Source: Valencia hispanica (Eukaryota; Chordata; Actinopteri; Cyprinodontiformes; Valenciidae). From it: a stretch of 64,000 nt of DNA. Numbering within the stretch: the first letter of the stretch is position 1; every line of letters begins with the position of its first letter. Shown here in pieces: positions 30,355 through 42,065 of the stretch. The notes beneath the pieces were generated by a model, which had not been told where the DNA came from, did not search any database, and was given only the letters and a program-made list of their open reading frames with translations. The stretch lies in the NCBI GenBank assembly GCA_963556495.2, contig OY747713.1, forward strand, positions 47,445,413 to 47,509,412, read 5' to 3'. Position numbers and translations under genes: made by a program.

Positions 30355-33045
30355 TGCATGCTACGGCACTTTTTGCTCCTGAAGCAATGGAAGCTGAGTT
30401 CTGATTCTTTCCAAATTATGATCACTTCACTTGGAGAAATGTTGCCTAATTTCAAATTTTTGACTAAAGTGGTGCTTAATTCCAGTCACTGCAAGCCCCC
30501 AAAGGGATCACTAGAGATTGCAGGGGGTCCGCACAATTTTGTCTGTGCTGAGGTTGTGAGGTTGTAAGCCTTTTGATGATACTGTTTTAAATATTCATAT
30601 ATTATATAATCATCATATGTTAAATATAAATACTACATGTGTTATACACCTGGTGACACATAGAAGAAAAGAAAATTGCATAGATATTGATCTATCTTGA
30701 GTCATCTTTCTCTTGTAATGAGGTGAACTAAATAAAAATAAAAACAAAATATAAAAATTTAAATTACACTAAAAAATATTTTTTTAGCATAGCTGTCCTC
30801 TGACTGAATGTGACACAAACCACTTCATAGTCTAGCCACCACGTAGCAGACATATGTTGCAGAGTTCAAAGATGGTCGTGGCAGAGGCTCAACCAAATGC
30901 ACCAATACAATACTTATACAATACAGTAGGCAACTACTGTAGTCATTATATCTTCCATTTCGTGAAATGCGTATTAATGCTCAGCAGTCCACATATGGTT
31001 CTTTACTGTATTTGCATTGCACTAAAATACATTAATTTTCAATGGACATATATGCGGTTGAAACAGGTGTATTTTCACATTAAAACCTTTCAACAGACTG
31101 TAGATCTGGAAAAGGCTTTTTCTGTCACCAGGGCCACAGTCTCCTGGGTATAACATAGTGTATCCCACATTTTTATATATTAACATTTCTATATAACATT
31201 ATGGCCTTTACCAAAATGTTTTTTGGGGGAGGTGTAGTAGTGCTGTGGTACTGCTTAAGCTTTAGTCTTTAAATGCTTTTTTTTACTTACATTGCTTTTA
31301 CTTTTATACTTTGAAGTAGTTTTGAAACCAATACTTTTTTACTTTTACTTGAGTAAAAAACTTGACTTGTTAAAGTCTTTTAAAACCATAGTATCTATAC
31401 TTCCATTTGAGTAATGAATGTGAATACTTTTGACACTCCTGCACCAGTATAATAAGTGTTATGCTGAAATCAAGTCAAAATCCAAAGGAAAGACGAGCGA
31501 TGGGATTGTAAATGTTTTCATTTTGAAGGATCTGAGGTGTCTAGAATAGGGGCTTGAGTTGTGGCATCAGTAGCTGAGCAGAGAGTTATAAGACAACCAG
31601 AAAATCAACCAGTCAGTGAAACAAGTGACTGAATGTCACCAGACATAAAGGGGGCCTGATAGGTAAGACAGCGGTGCTTGATGAAGGATGATAAGTGTCT
31701 CATTTTGGGTTGCATGAAAGATGTTACTATCAAAAACACAACCTGATTCTTATCAAACTGTTTTTTGTGACCTTCTCACACTGTTTTGATCCACTATTTT
31801 GATGGTTGGGCAGCTGTACATATCATTATTGCTCCATTCCTGATGCCACTGCATATACAAGCTATCTGATGCACCTTCCAGATGTGGCAAATCATTTCCA
31901 TATCGATCACTGGTCTCCATGTAGTGAATGCTTTATCTTATTTGTTTTGTTGGATCCCAAAAGGCCATATTCCTAATGTCCACAATGTGCACTTTACTCT
32001 TAACCTAAGATTGTTACCAAGAGAAATCTGTTTTGAAAATTGTAATCCTTTATGGTCAAATAAAGTACTCTTTATGGTTTTCACACTTTATTTTTTAATT
32101 CTACATATGTTGTATCTTGAGTCCTGGGGTTTTTTTTCATTCTGAACAAACTCCAGTTTGGCTTAATCTTCGTCTTCATCTAGAACCTTTGGTTTGGGAT
32201 TTGAATTTGGTATACTTCAGGTTTGATTTATATAACATAATAACCTGATGAAGACCATATTATTTTCATATTAAACCCTTTCACAGGTTGTAGATCTGGA
32301 AAAGGCTGTTTCTGTTCTCAGGGCCCCAGTCTCCTGCAGCTTTTAGATGTTTGCCTGCTTGTACACTCCTGATTTAGATTTTTTGACAAAAGAGCCAGTT
32401 AATGAACTGGCTACTGCAGAACTTCAAATCAGGCTGAAGAGGTAACTCAACCATCAGAAGCTGATGCTTTAGAGCATGGGCTCATCTAAACTACGAAGGA
32501 GTTGGACAACCAACCTCTGATGTAGATTGTTGCTGGGAAAGCTTCTGAACTTGTGCTGTGACAGAATTGCTGCAACAAAAAGACGCTGCAGATCGCTTGG
32601 ACGCTATATCCAGTTTGTTTTTCGACAAAATTTATCACATTGGGTTGTGTTAGGAGTGTGTATTATTCTGCACTTCTTGTAGCTGAGTAGTTATGAGTTT
32701 ACAGACAGAATAAACTGCAGATACAATCACCAGATGCCAGGCTCACCTGCTTTTCGCTCCTCTCAGGAGAGATTTTAAAGCTCTTTGTACTGGCTGTGGA
32801 AAACCTGCTAAGTGACTCTTATGTACTTGTCTCGATGGTAGTGGAAGAAATAAACAGTAGTTCCACCCAGGCCTGAAAGGTTCATTTTCAATAATTGGAA
32901 ATTCCACACAGAAGCACATCAGCCTGAAGATAAAAGGAAAGAAAGAGGAAAGTTTACATAGTCTACAGTTTGAATGTGTTCAGTTACTTTCTTAAACTTA
33001 CCTGGAAAAAACACTTTAGTGTTTGACATCTGCTCTCTATATCTC
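30355..33045. other. Non-coding stretch with a duplicated 67-bp segment
   Basis: No gene is supported. Similar segments lie at 31080-31146 and 32271-32336 (shared core TGTAGATCTGGAAAAGGCT...CTCCTG). At about 31250-31440 ACTTTTACTTGAGTAAAA-like phrases resemble a relic hAT end. Confidence 0.4.
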
Positions 33046-33047
33046 TA
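33046..33047. repeat. TA target duplication of the Tc1 element, left
   Basis: TA at 33046-33047 and at 34597-34598 flank the inverted repeats, as required for Tc1/mariner insertion. Confidence 0.85.
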
Positions 33048-34596
33048 CAGGTCATTCTCAAAAATTTGCATATTGTGATAAAGTTCATTCTTTTCCATAA
33101 TGTAATGATAAAAATGTAACTTTCATATATTTTAGATTCATTGCACACCAACTGAAATATTTCAGGTCTTTTATTGTTTTAAAACTGATGATTTTGGCAA
33201 TTTTGAAAACCCAAAATACCGTCTCAAAAAATTAGCATATTTCATCCGAGCAATAAAAGAAAAGTGTTTTTAATATAAAAAAGTCAACCTTCAAATAATT
33301 ATGTTCAGTTGGCATGGCATGGAGGCAATCAGCCTGTGGCACTGCTGAGGTGTTATGGAGGCCCAGGATGCTTCGATAGCGGCCTCAAGCTCATTCAGAT
33401 TGTTGGGTCTTGCGTCTCTCAACTTCCTCTTCACAATATCCCACAGATTCTCTATGGGGTTCAGGTCAGGAGAGTTGGCAGGCCAATTGAGCACAGTAAT
33501 ACCATGGTCAGTAAACCATATACCAGTGGTTTTGGCACTGTGAGCAAGTGCCAGGTCGTGCTGAAAAATGAAATCTTCATCTCCATAAAGCTTTTCAGCA
33601 GATGGAAGCATGAAGTGCTCCAAAATCTCCTGATAGCTTGCTGCATTGACCCTGCCCTTGATAAAACACAGTGGACCAACACCAGCAGCTGACATGGCAC
33701 CCCAAACTATCACTGACTGTGGGTACTTGACACTGGACTTCAGGCATTTTGGCATTTCCTTCTCCCCAGTCTTCCTCCAGACTCTGGCACCTTGATTTCC
33801 GAATGACATGCAAAATTTGCTTTCATCCGAAAAAAGTACTTTGGACCACTGAGCAACAGTCCAGTGCTGCTTCTCTGTAGCCCAGGTCAGGCGCTTCTGC
33901 CGCTGTTTCTGGTTCAAAAGTGGCTTGACCTGGGGAATGCAGCACCTGTAGCCCATTTCCTGCACACACCTGTGCACGGTGGCTCTGGATGTTTCTACTC
34001 CAGACTCAGTCCACTGCTTCAGCAGGTCCCCCAAGGTCTGGAATTGGTCCTTCTCCACAATCTTCCTCAGGGTCCGGTCACCTCTTCTCGTTGTGCAGCG
34101 TTTTCTGCCACACTTTTTCCTTCCCACAGACTTCCCACTGAGGTGCCTTGGTACAGCACTTTGGGAACAGCCTATTCGTTCAGAAATTTCTTTCTGTGTC
34201 TTACCGTCTTGCTTGAGGGTGTCAATGATGGCCTTCTGGGCAGCAGTCAGGTCGGCAGTCTTACCCATGATTGCGGTTTTGAGTAATGAACCAGGCTGGG
34301 AGTTTTTAAAAGCCTCAGGAATCTTTTGCAGGTGTTTAGAGTGAATTAGTTGATTCAGATGATTAGGTTAACAGCTCGTTTAGAGAACCTTTTCATGATA
34401 TGCAAATTTTTTGAGATAGGAATTTTGGGTTTTCATGAGCTGTATGGCAAAATCATCAGTTTTAAAACAATAAAAGACCTGAAATATTTCAGTTGGTGTG
34501 CAATGAATCTAAAATATATGAAAGTTACATTTTTATCATTACATTATGGAAAAGAATGAACTTTATCACAATATGCAAATTTTTGAGAAGGACCTG
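33048..34596 (-). mobile_element. Tc1-type transposon with IR/DR ends, near complete
   Basis: A 1549-bp element. The terminal inverted repeats begin CAGGTCATTCTCAAAAATTT (left) and CAGGTCCTTCTCAAAAATTT (right, read inward), and similarity extends ~190 bp. Each arm has an outer CTCAAAAATTTGCATAT and an inner CTCAAAAAATTAGCATAT or CTCAAAAAATTTGCATAT. This is the IR/DR layout of Sleeping Beauty-type Tc1 elements. Flanked by TA. The single transposase gene is open. Arms differ by few bases, so insertion is recent. Confidence 0.9.
33291..34268 (-). CDS. Tc1-family transposase (DD34E), altered C-terminus
   Basis: Transposase cuts and pastes the element at TA sites. 325 residues, starting MGKTADLTAAQKAIIDTLKQ. 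Residues ~5-110 form the paired-like helix-turn-helix DNA-binding domains (IGCSQSAVPRHL, then a GRKRCTTRRGDR hook). Catalytic residues: D in KVLFSDESKF, D in FIFQHDLALAHSAK, E in SPDLNPIENLWDIVKRK. The frame has no stop or shift. The ending SMPCQLNIII looks substituted: relatives usually carry about ten more residues there. The second motif reads HDLALAH, where I expect HDLAPAH. Possibly impaired but structurally almost whole. Confidence 0.9.
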   Translation of the reverse strand: MGKTADLTAAQKAIIDTLKQDGKTQKEISERIGCSQSAVPRHLSGKSVGRKKCGRKRCTTRRGDRTLRKIVEKDQFQTLGDLLKQWTESGVETSRATVHRCVQEMGYRCCIPQVKPLLNQKQRQKRLTWATEKQHWTVAQWSKVLFSDESKFCMSFGNQGARVWRKTGEKEMPKCLKSSVKYPQSVIVWGAMSAAGVGPLCFIKGRVNAASYQEILEHFMLPSAEKLYGDEDFIFQHDLALAHSAKTTGIWFTDHGITVLNWPANSPDLNPIENLWDIVKRKLRDARPNNLNELEAAIEASWASITPQQCHRLIASMPCQLNIII

Positions 34597-34607
34597 TATG
34601 TGTGTCC

Positions 34608-34610
34608 ATA

Positions 34611-34645
<35 letters not shown>

Positions 34646-34660
34646 ATGTATAGCTATACT

Positions 34661-34720
<60 letters not shown>
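34608..34720. repeat. (TG)n microsatellite
   Basis: Two TG runs (about 34610-34641 and 34667-34718) separated by a TACATGTATAGCTATACT segment. It adjoins the right end of the Tc1 element. Confidence 0.9.
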
Positions 34721-34721
<1 letters not shown>

Positions 34722-34724
34722 GCA

Positions 34725-36087
34725 TCTAATTTCTCAGTGTAAAGTGGGTAATTTGATTTGTGAGCCCCAAGTCACAGAGAAAAGACGGCGTACGTAACAC
34801 AGAACAGCTGTGCCGTGTAAGATTGGACATGCTAAAATACTTTATGAAGAAAGAAATTAATCATAGCTTAGATTTTCTGAAGTAAGGTTGTGAGCAGTAA
34901 ATATCTTACCAGCAGTTGAAAACTCAGTAGACATCAAGGACACCATGATTAAGCAGTCAGAACAGGGCCAAGATAAAAGTGTACCTCTGCCGTGTTGAAA
35001 CAACGCAACCCTCCAAAACTAAAACCAGTACATGGAGAGTAGGTTATGCACTGCTTAAACATCTTAAGTAAAGCTGTCAAAATGTATGCGTTAATGCAGG
35101 GGGGTTAATTTGTAGAATTAACAGGCTTTTTTTTAACGCATTGATGCATGGATAGAATAACCCACTTTAATCCCAAAGTTCAACCCACGCTGCGCTCAGT
35201 ACACATCACGTAAACAGCATGGCAGACCCAAACTGCATCTACGGTCTTTTCTCAGTCGCAGGCGGTATAGAGGGATTATTGGTCTATGTCACTCCCTGCT
35301 CTACTGTGCGTGTAGGGTGCAGAAAGAGTAATGTCTTGTGCAGTTGGTAGCACAAAGCGCTTTGAGGAAAAACAATAAAACATATAAGTACTATGGGATA
35401 AGATTTGTGCCAAAAGGATCAACCAAAAATACTCTCACACAAAATCTAACAGAATAAAGCAACCAAATAGAACATTTCAGAAGCAAAAATGTGATGTTCA
35501 GAATCAAAAGAATCAATCAGAAACAAAACAAATTAATTCATATGCAAATATTTATATTTCAAAACCAAATTTATTTTTTACCAATAAACTATTCATATTT
35601 TATTCCTTTCACACAACGTTTTGCTTCTCACCTAATTCTGCGTTACTCAGACTATTTAGGCTTTTATTCTGAAGAGCATGCTTTGGTTCTGCCGACAGGT
35701 TTTGCGATGCCAACCCTCTGGATTTTGCTTCTGCTCTAAGTTTTGGTTTTTTCTCTAAAGGTTTTTGCTTCTGCATTTGTTAGAAAGTCTCAGTGGGAGG
35801 GGCTTATCAGCGCTCCGAACTCATTGATTATGATGCTTTGGAGTGAGTGGGTCGAGCTGTGTGCCGGGCGCCATTTAAAAGAAGAAGAAACGTGACCCGG
35901 ATGTTCATTCAACCTGATGTTTTTGAGCAAAACGAGCGGGACTCGGGAAAGACAGAAAAATCAATCTCTACATTGACGAACGATTGCAAAGGTGGGTAAT
36001 GATATTAATTATCTATATAATCTATGGCATAGATTCTATGGTGTGACATCTTTGACTTTAAATCTGAAGTATATTTAAGGTTTTAAA
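34725..36087. other. No gene recognised
   Basis: 35060-35160 has GCGTTAATGCAG...TTAACGCATTGATGC phrases typical of degraded fish DNA repeats. 35790-35990 is GC-richer but shows no coding frame. Confidence 0.35.
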
Positions 36088-36627
36088 TGTCGAGTTTACA
36101 ATGTAAATTGCCACAGATGTTGATTATTAGCTTAGCATGCAGAGTGTGGTAGCAGGTGTTACTGAAGTTATTAAATAAAAGAGATGAGAGAGATTCTTTC
36201 AGATATTCGGAGGTTTTAATACAGACTTGGTTGATCAAGCAAGGAGGTACAGCGTTAACAGAGAATATGCAATACTGACCTGCCTTCCAAAACAAGACCC
36301 AGGATTGTATAGGTTTAGTAATGCTGAGCCTATCAATATCAAATCAGACAACATTTCCTCAGTCGGTAGAGCATTTGACTCACAGGCGTAGAAGATTTGA
36401 TATCGAAAGCATAATCAATGTATGTCAGAACGTTCTTAGACATAAAAGAGAGTTGCCATTCCAACCCAGGCTGTGAGAGTCTGAATCAGCAGGTTTGTCC
36501 TGACCTAAATTCATACAGTGTCATATAATCAGATTGGTTACCATATCATAAAGAAAAGACACACAGTAACTATCAGTATGTGAACTACACAGAACAGATC
36601 ATTCTTAATATATTACATTTCTCCACA
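36088..36627 (-). repeat. ERV-A LTR (3' LTR)
   Basis: On the minus strand 540 bp runs TGTGGAG...CTCGACA, preceded by a polypurine tract. A TTTTATTTAATAA-type polyadenylation region lies near 36180. The partner 5' LTR is not in the expected place, so no duplication could be checked. Confidence 0.6.
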
Positions 36628-36645
36628 ATTGTCCTCCCTTTTTAT
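36628..36645 (-). promoter_or_regulatory. ERV-A polypurine tract
   Basis: ATAAAAAGGGAGGACAAT on the minus strand, immediately before TGTGGAG of the LTR. Confidence 0.65.
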
Positions 36646-37445
36646 CATATCTCAGTGATAACCCAAAACACAACAAAAAACAAATAATTAAGAATGGCTC
36701 ACTTGAAACTACCACTAATGAGAAGGCAAGCAGTAGAAAAAACAACAACAATACCAAATGATTTTTGTGCATTACGTGTCTAAGTAAGTCAACTTCTGAA
36801 CAAAATGATGAGTTCTATACATCCTTCCTGATGACAGTTATTGGACCCGATGCAACACCACATTCAAAAAACCGGGGGGCGTAAGATGATCAACCTCCAA
36901 CCTATGGTCCTGTTTGTCGTCTCACGACTTCTTGGGTGAAAAAAAATGTGGCGACCCCTTTGCCCCCAAGGTGGCCATTTCTGCATCGCTCGTCATCAAA
37001 TCAGGATGCCTAAGATGCAAAACAGAGAAAGTAAAAAATTATTTTAGGCAGGATCAGTCAAGTACACAATGAATGAGTAAATTTTGCACAAATTGAAACG
37101 TGTACTCTTCCCTCAAATGAGGCTTGCATCCAGTGTGAAACCCCGAAATTAAAGATCGTCAGCACCACAGTGACCCTTTAAAGAGGTTATGCAAAAACAG
37201 ATCAGTAGTAATCAATAATAATAGACTCCATCATAACAATAAGAACCATAACCATAAGAAATTAAAAACACTTTAATTTTAGTACTGATTCACTGCTCAT
37301 AAATTATGCTATGGGAAATCACCCAAGAATCAAACAAATTTATTATCTCCCCCCCTTATTCATAGATTAATATGAATAAACAAAACAATGAAATAAATGA
37401 AAAAGGAAATAATTGTAGAATAATAACAATGAACTGGAATTGAAT

Positions 37446-37890
37446 AATTCAATTCAATTCAATTCAATTCAGTTTATTTATATAGCGCCAATTCACAACA
37501 GATGTCATCTCAAGGCACTTAACAAGAAGTCATTTCAATACATTTATACAAACATTCCAATCAGTTAAAAAGTTTCCTATTTAAGGAATCCCAGCAGATT
37601 GCATCAGTCATTGGCGTGAGGTTGGGCCCCGTTGATGCAGACTTTCCAACCACAGCAATCCTTCAGCAATCCCTCATACTGAGCAAGCATGTAGCGACCG
37701 TGGAGAGGAAAAACTCCCCTTTAACAGGAAGAAACCTCCAACAGAACCAGGCTCAGTAGGAGCGGCCATCTGCCACGACCGTCTGGGGGTTTGAGAAGAC
37801 AGAGCAGAAACACAGAAGGAACAGAAGATCTGATATAAGAGAACTTTCTATGTTACAGAAAGTAAAAAGTTAATAACAGGACACAGAATA
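37446..37890 (-). mobile_element. L2-type LINE 3' UTR, 5'-truncated copy 2
   Basis: Minus-strand end ...GGCGCTATATAAATAAACTG followed by AATTG repeats. It matches 49383-49800 nearly base for base. It lies between the env remnant and the LTR of ERV-A. Confidence 0.85.
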
Positions 37891-38142
37891 AAAAAATAAA
37901 AAGAAAACATAACTGAAATCACATAATTAAACTATTAATGAAAGAATAATTAAAATATAATTGAAAAATGAAAATCAACCCCTTTTTCTCTCTGCTTTAC
38001 CTGGGATGAGACCCTGCTAAATTTTCCTGGAACTGCCTGACTCTCATGGAGGAACACAAGAGAGTAGTTACAGAAAAATAAACATCAGAAAACCTAATTC
38101 ACAAAGTGATTTAAAAGTAATCGTCGTAAACCTGTAATCCAA

Positions 38143-39132
38143 TTACTCATATAACTCAAGGTCGTCAAGCGTGTCCACGTTACATCCATCGTCTCCATCC
38201 CCTTCATCTCTTCCTTCCCCTTCATCTCCCCTTTCGGCGTCTGCACCAGGTACGTCCGCATCTGTCGACTTAGCCAGAGATACTAATGGTAGTGTATCAA
38301 GAGCTTTAGAAGGCCTGAGAGTCATGACTTAGCCAGATGCTAACATCTGATGTGTAAAAGCTCTGTCAAACACTCTGATCGCCAGTCCTTTAATGCATGG
38401 AATGACACAACAGCCACACACAGAGAAAACTGCAAATGCTGTAATACAAGCCCTAAGCACAGAAATGCCTAGTAATCTCCATTCACCCAGTACAGAATCC
38501 AACCGATCACTCAGATCTCCCAGATTAGTGTTTACACCAGCATTCTAAGCAAGACCCTCTTTCATGACTCTCAGGCCTTCTAAAGCTCTCTATACACTAC
38601 CATTAGTATCTGTGTTTCCGGGGATAAAGGTGCAACACCTCTCCCCCATGCATCGCACACACTCCTCCCCTTTCTGCCTTCCAGGGTGAACTTAATTTTG
38701 GGGGCCTGCACTGAAACCCACTGGGCAGGATTACTCCCAGGTCTCACAATATCTCACACATTGATCCAACTTTTCCTCAAACGGTATGGGGACATGATAC
38801 TTTGGAAGAGCTGTTCCCATGCAAACAACACATGATTTATTCGACACTGACCTAGCAGAATAATTTGCAAACTGATACCACAAATTTCCTTGAACCCAAC
38901 CTTCTCAGAGGACATCAGAAGCTACGGATATCTCATGAATCTCGGCTGAGGTGACTGTTCGTCCCTGATGCAGAGTCCAAAAGGCCCCCTCTAATAAAAC
39001 ATGAAACACAAACCGTATTAATGTCTCAGTCATTTTTGCTCTGGAGCCCCAGAGCTTCATAGAATGTGTCATCATTTTTCTTTTCTTTTCTTCACGTGGG
39101 ATCACTAAATGAATAGAAAGTGTCCAATTCAC
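38143..39132 (-). pseudogene. ERV-A env, internally deleted
   Basis: The frame opens at 39132 and reads through GRTVTSAEIHE. Later frames give SVSNKSCVVCMGTALPKY (surface-subunit Cys motif), CVRCMGERCCTFIPGN (the Cys-rich CC motif of the membrane subunit), then LSDRLDSVLGEW and a hydrophobic anchor ISVLRACITAFAVFSVCGCC. Env would mediate entry. Most of the surface subunit and the fusion region are missing and stops intervene, so nothing functional remains. It follows integrase directly. Confidence 0.6.
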
Positions 39133-39168
39133 TGATTTAGAAGTTATTCTTCTTTGAGTCTACTTCTC

Positions 39169-39870
39169 TCAGGTCTTTGCTTCAGTGGTGGTGGGCTTGT
39201 CCAGAATAGGTCCTGTCAGCCTCTTGCAGTGACTGGAGTGCACCCAGGTTGCCCTCTCAGCGACCTTTACGGCAGTGTAGGTCACAAGCAGAACCACGAA
39301 CGGACCCTGCCAGCGCTTTGACTTCCAATGTCGTCGTCTGAATTCTTTAATAAGAACCCAATTGCCTGGCCGAATAGGATGAAGTGGCCCCTCTGCTGCT
39401 TTTGGTAGGGCTTCTTTCACCTTTTGGTGCACCTGTGCAAGAGTCTTGGACAGATTTCAACAGTAAGAGATCATTGCATCCTCACACAAGCCTGTAGAGA
39501 GATGAGGTTTTATCGGTGGGTTCAATCCCATCGCTGGAGGCCTGGCAAAAAGAATCTCAAAAGGACTAAGGTTAGTTTTTGCCCGTTTTCTCATTCTCAT
39601 GTAAAACAGAGCTAAGGGCAAAACTCTGGTCCATGCCAGACCTGTTTCCTCACAACATTTAATAAGTTTGGATTTTAACGTTCCATTTTCTCTCTCAACT
39701 GCTCCCCCCCCCGACTGTGGGTGATAGGGACAATGTGTGCCTAATTTTACTCCCAAAAATTCACCCACCTCTGAAAGGGCTTTGTTTACAAAATGTGTGC
39801 CATTGTCGCTGGTGATTTTTTCAGGAATTCCCCATCTGGGAATGATTTCTCCCAACAGCAAAGAAGCCAC
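39169..39870 (-). pseudogene. ERV-A integrase, core to C-terminus
   Basis: Two frames, 39870-39457 and 39432-39169. The core contains KITSDNGTHFV (second catalytic Asp) and HPQSGGGAVERENG (catalytic Glu). The C-terminal domain contains GNWVLIKEFRRRHW and GPFVVLLVTYTAVKV, as in retroviral integrases. The first catalytic Asp and the zinc finger are lost where the Tc1 fragment inserted at about 39884. A frameshift separates the two frames. Non-functional. Confidence 0.75.
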
Positions 39871-39883
39871 TTCTCTCCAAAAA

Positions 39884-40262
39884 AAACATCAGGGACAGAT
39901 TGATCTTCTGCAGAAAGTATGGTGAATGGACTGCTGAGAACTGGGGCAAAGTCATATTCTCCGATGAAGCCTCTTTCCTATTGTTTGGGGCATTTGGAAA
40001 AAGGCTTGTCCGGAGAAGAAAAGGTGAGTGCTACCATCAGTCCTGTGTCATGCCAACACTAAAGCATCCTGAGACCATTCATGTGTGGGGTTGCTTCTCA
40101 TCCAAGGGAGCTCACTTACTATTTTGCCCAAAAACAAAACACAGCCATGAATAAAGAATGGTACCAAAACACCCTCCAACAGCAACTTCTTTCAACAATC
40201 CAACAACAGTTTGGTGAAGAACAATGCATTTTGACGTTCTTTGTTCCAATAAAATAATTGCA
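39884..40262 (+). mobile_element. Tc1-like transposase fragment, antisense inside ERV-A
   Basis: Plus-strand frame 39900-40154 contains WGKVIFSDEASFLLFG (first catalytic Asp), KHPETIHVWGCFSSKG, then ends KTKHSHE and a stop. The motif order is that of Tc1/mariner transposases, but the family differs from the element at 33-34.6 kb. The DNA-binding half and the DE end are missing, and no inverted repeats are visible. It separates ERV-A RNase H from integrase. Confidence 0.65.
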
Positions 40263-41436
40263 ACATTATGTGGGACAAATACAGTGAGGGGAGAGCACAA
40301 CACTATGTCTCTAGAGGCTAAAACAGCCGTTTCAGCTGCCGCGACTGATCTCAGACAAGCCGGGAGCCCAGCTGCAACTGGATCAAATTTTGCAGAGTAG
40401 TAAGCGACCGGACGTTTCAAACCACAATGTACTTGCAAGAGCACAGACACCATGCACCCATTTTTTCATCAACCATCTGAAAAAATGGTTTCTGTGGGTC
40501 TGGTAAAGCCAGAACTGGAGGGTTCTGTAATTCCCTTTTTAGTTCCTCAAATGCTTGCAGTGCCTCAGGGCACCACTGGATGGCGGCAGAGGCCACCATA
40601 TTTTTCCCATGGTTCAGCTCAGACAGTGGCTTTTCTAATACTGCATAGTTTGGAATGAAATTCCTACAGTAAGAAGTTAAGCCTAAAAAAGACATAATTT
40701 GTTTTTTGGTGATCGGTTTAGGAATCTGCTGCACAGCTTTGACCCTTTTAGTAGACAAAGACTTTGAGCTTTTTGAGACAACGTGACCAAGAAAATTGAC
40801 CTCTGATTTCACAAACTGCAGTTTTGACAAACTAGCTTTATGTCCAAATGCACGCAAATGCTTCAACAAAGCAATAGTGTCTGTTTCACACTGTTTTTTC
40901 CGACGGTGCACACAACAAAAGGTCATCCACATATTGTCCCTCCAAACTCTCTTTAAGTGCCATGAAAGATGGTAGGAGAGTCGATGTACCCCTGTGGAAG
41001 ACGGGTAAACGTGTAACCTTTCCCTTCATACCCAAAAGCAAACCAGAACTGACTGTCCGGGTCTACTGGCCCACTGAAGAACGCATTACTCAGGTCAACA
41101 ACTGAGCAATGAGCAGCTGATTGTGGGACCTGTGACAGAATAGTACACGGGTTCGGGGAGCTGGCGGCTCGCGGAGTTATCTATTTGTCGATCCGTTTTA
41201 AATCTAACACAAAACATCATTCTTCACCTGGTTCTCTGATTTTTTTTCACTGGAAAAATCGGATTGCGAATGGGGGAATCGGTGCATTCGACAATTATCC
41301 CAGATTTTAACAGAGCATCCAACACTGGTTTTATTCCACGAACTGCTTCAGCTTTTAACGGGTACTGGCGTTGTGCTGGGCGAAAGGATGATTTTGGTGT
41401 GATTTTGACAGGATTACAACCCTTAATTAAACCCAC
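40263..41436 (-). pseudogene. ERV-A reverse transcriptase and RNase H
   Basis: The first frame (41436-41224) gives the RT fingers: RQYPLKAEAVRGIKPVLDAL, then NPIFPVKK. The palm is disrupted, but QYVDDLLLC, the retroviral YVDD catalytic box, is readable at about 40939-40915. Frame 40932-40417 gives the thumb and connection (VNFLGHVVS, IMSFLGLTSYCRNFIPNYA). Frame 40453-40263 gives the start of the RNase H region (RPVAYYSAKFDPVAAGLP). Several frameshifts. It would copy viral RNA; this copy cannot. Confidence 0.75.
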
Positions 41437-41442
41437 ATCATA

Positions 41443-42065
41443 TCAATTTTTTGCCCACAAGTCAGATGAGATCTGCTGTAGGGGGAGGGGTATTTCTGCC
41501 TGTTTTGCTGCGGTAATTTCATGTAGAAATGCGTGTGACAGCATCTCCTCAGAGTCATCAGTTAAATGAACTACTCTGGTGACATGCACTGTGCACTGAA
41601 ATGGGCGATAAAAAGGTGCACAGATTTTGAGTGGAAAATGGAGGTGTCGCGCTGCATTTGTTCCCAATCAGAAACTGACTGAGCTCGGTGAACAAGTTTT
41701 TCCACCATTTCCCATTTTGCACCAGCCGGTTTAGAGAGAGAAATGTATGCTTGATTTTCATGAAATCGGTAAAGTGTTCGCTGTTCAGGTGTGAGGCAGA
41801 CATTCAGTGCAGCTGAATGTGTATCCCAAACCACGGAGGTTATGTTTAATGTGTCTGTGTCTGAGCTAAACCATGTCTGCTCATACTCCGTGTCCAGTCC
41901 CGTAGAAATGTGTGATGTGCAATGGAGGTCTCCTTCCAGCATAAAAACAGATGCTGGACTAACCTGATTCTGAGCCAAATCAAGAAGGGATTTCGCGGTG
42001 GTACCTGCTATCAACTTCCACTCATGTTTGAGGTCGTGAGGGCTGTATTTCACTGCCGTCAACAC
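41443..42065 (-). pseudogene. ERV-A pol/Gag-Pol segment upstream of RT
   Basis: Frames 42065-41571 and 41667-41443 run into the RT start with the phrase QQISSDLWAKN just before it. I see no D-T/S-G active site, so this is either the end of a protease with its linker or a different pol segment. I do not recognise a domain. It is placed in ERV-A because it reads continuously toward the ERV-A RT. Confidence 0.4.

Noticed and set aside
33309..33692. Plus-strand ORFs within the Tc1 element (also 33864-34344)
   Set aside because: Antisense shadows of the 325-residue transposase.
35780..36000. GC-richer stretch as a host promoter or first exon
   Set aside because: No open frame with a donor, no conserved motif; the surroundings are repeat DNA.
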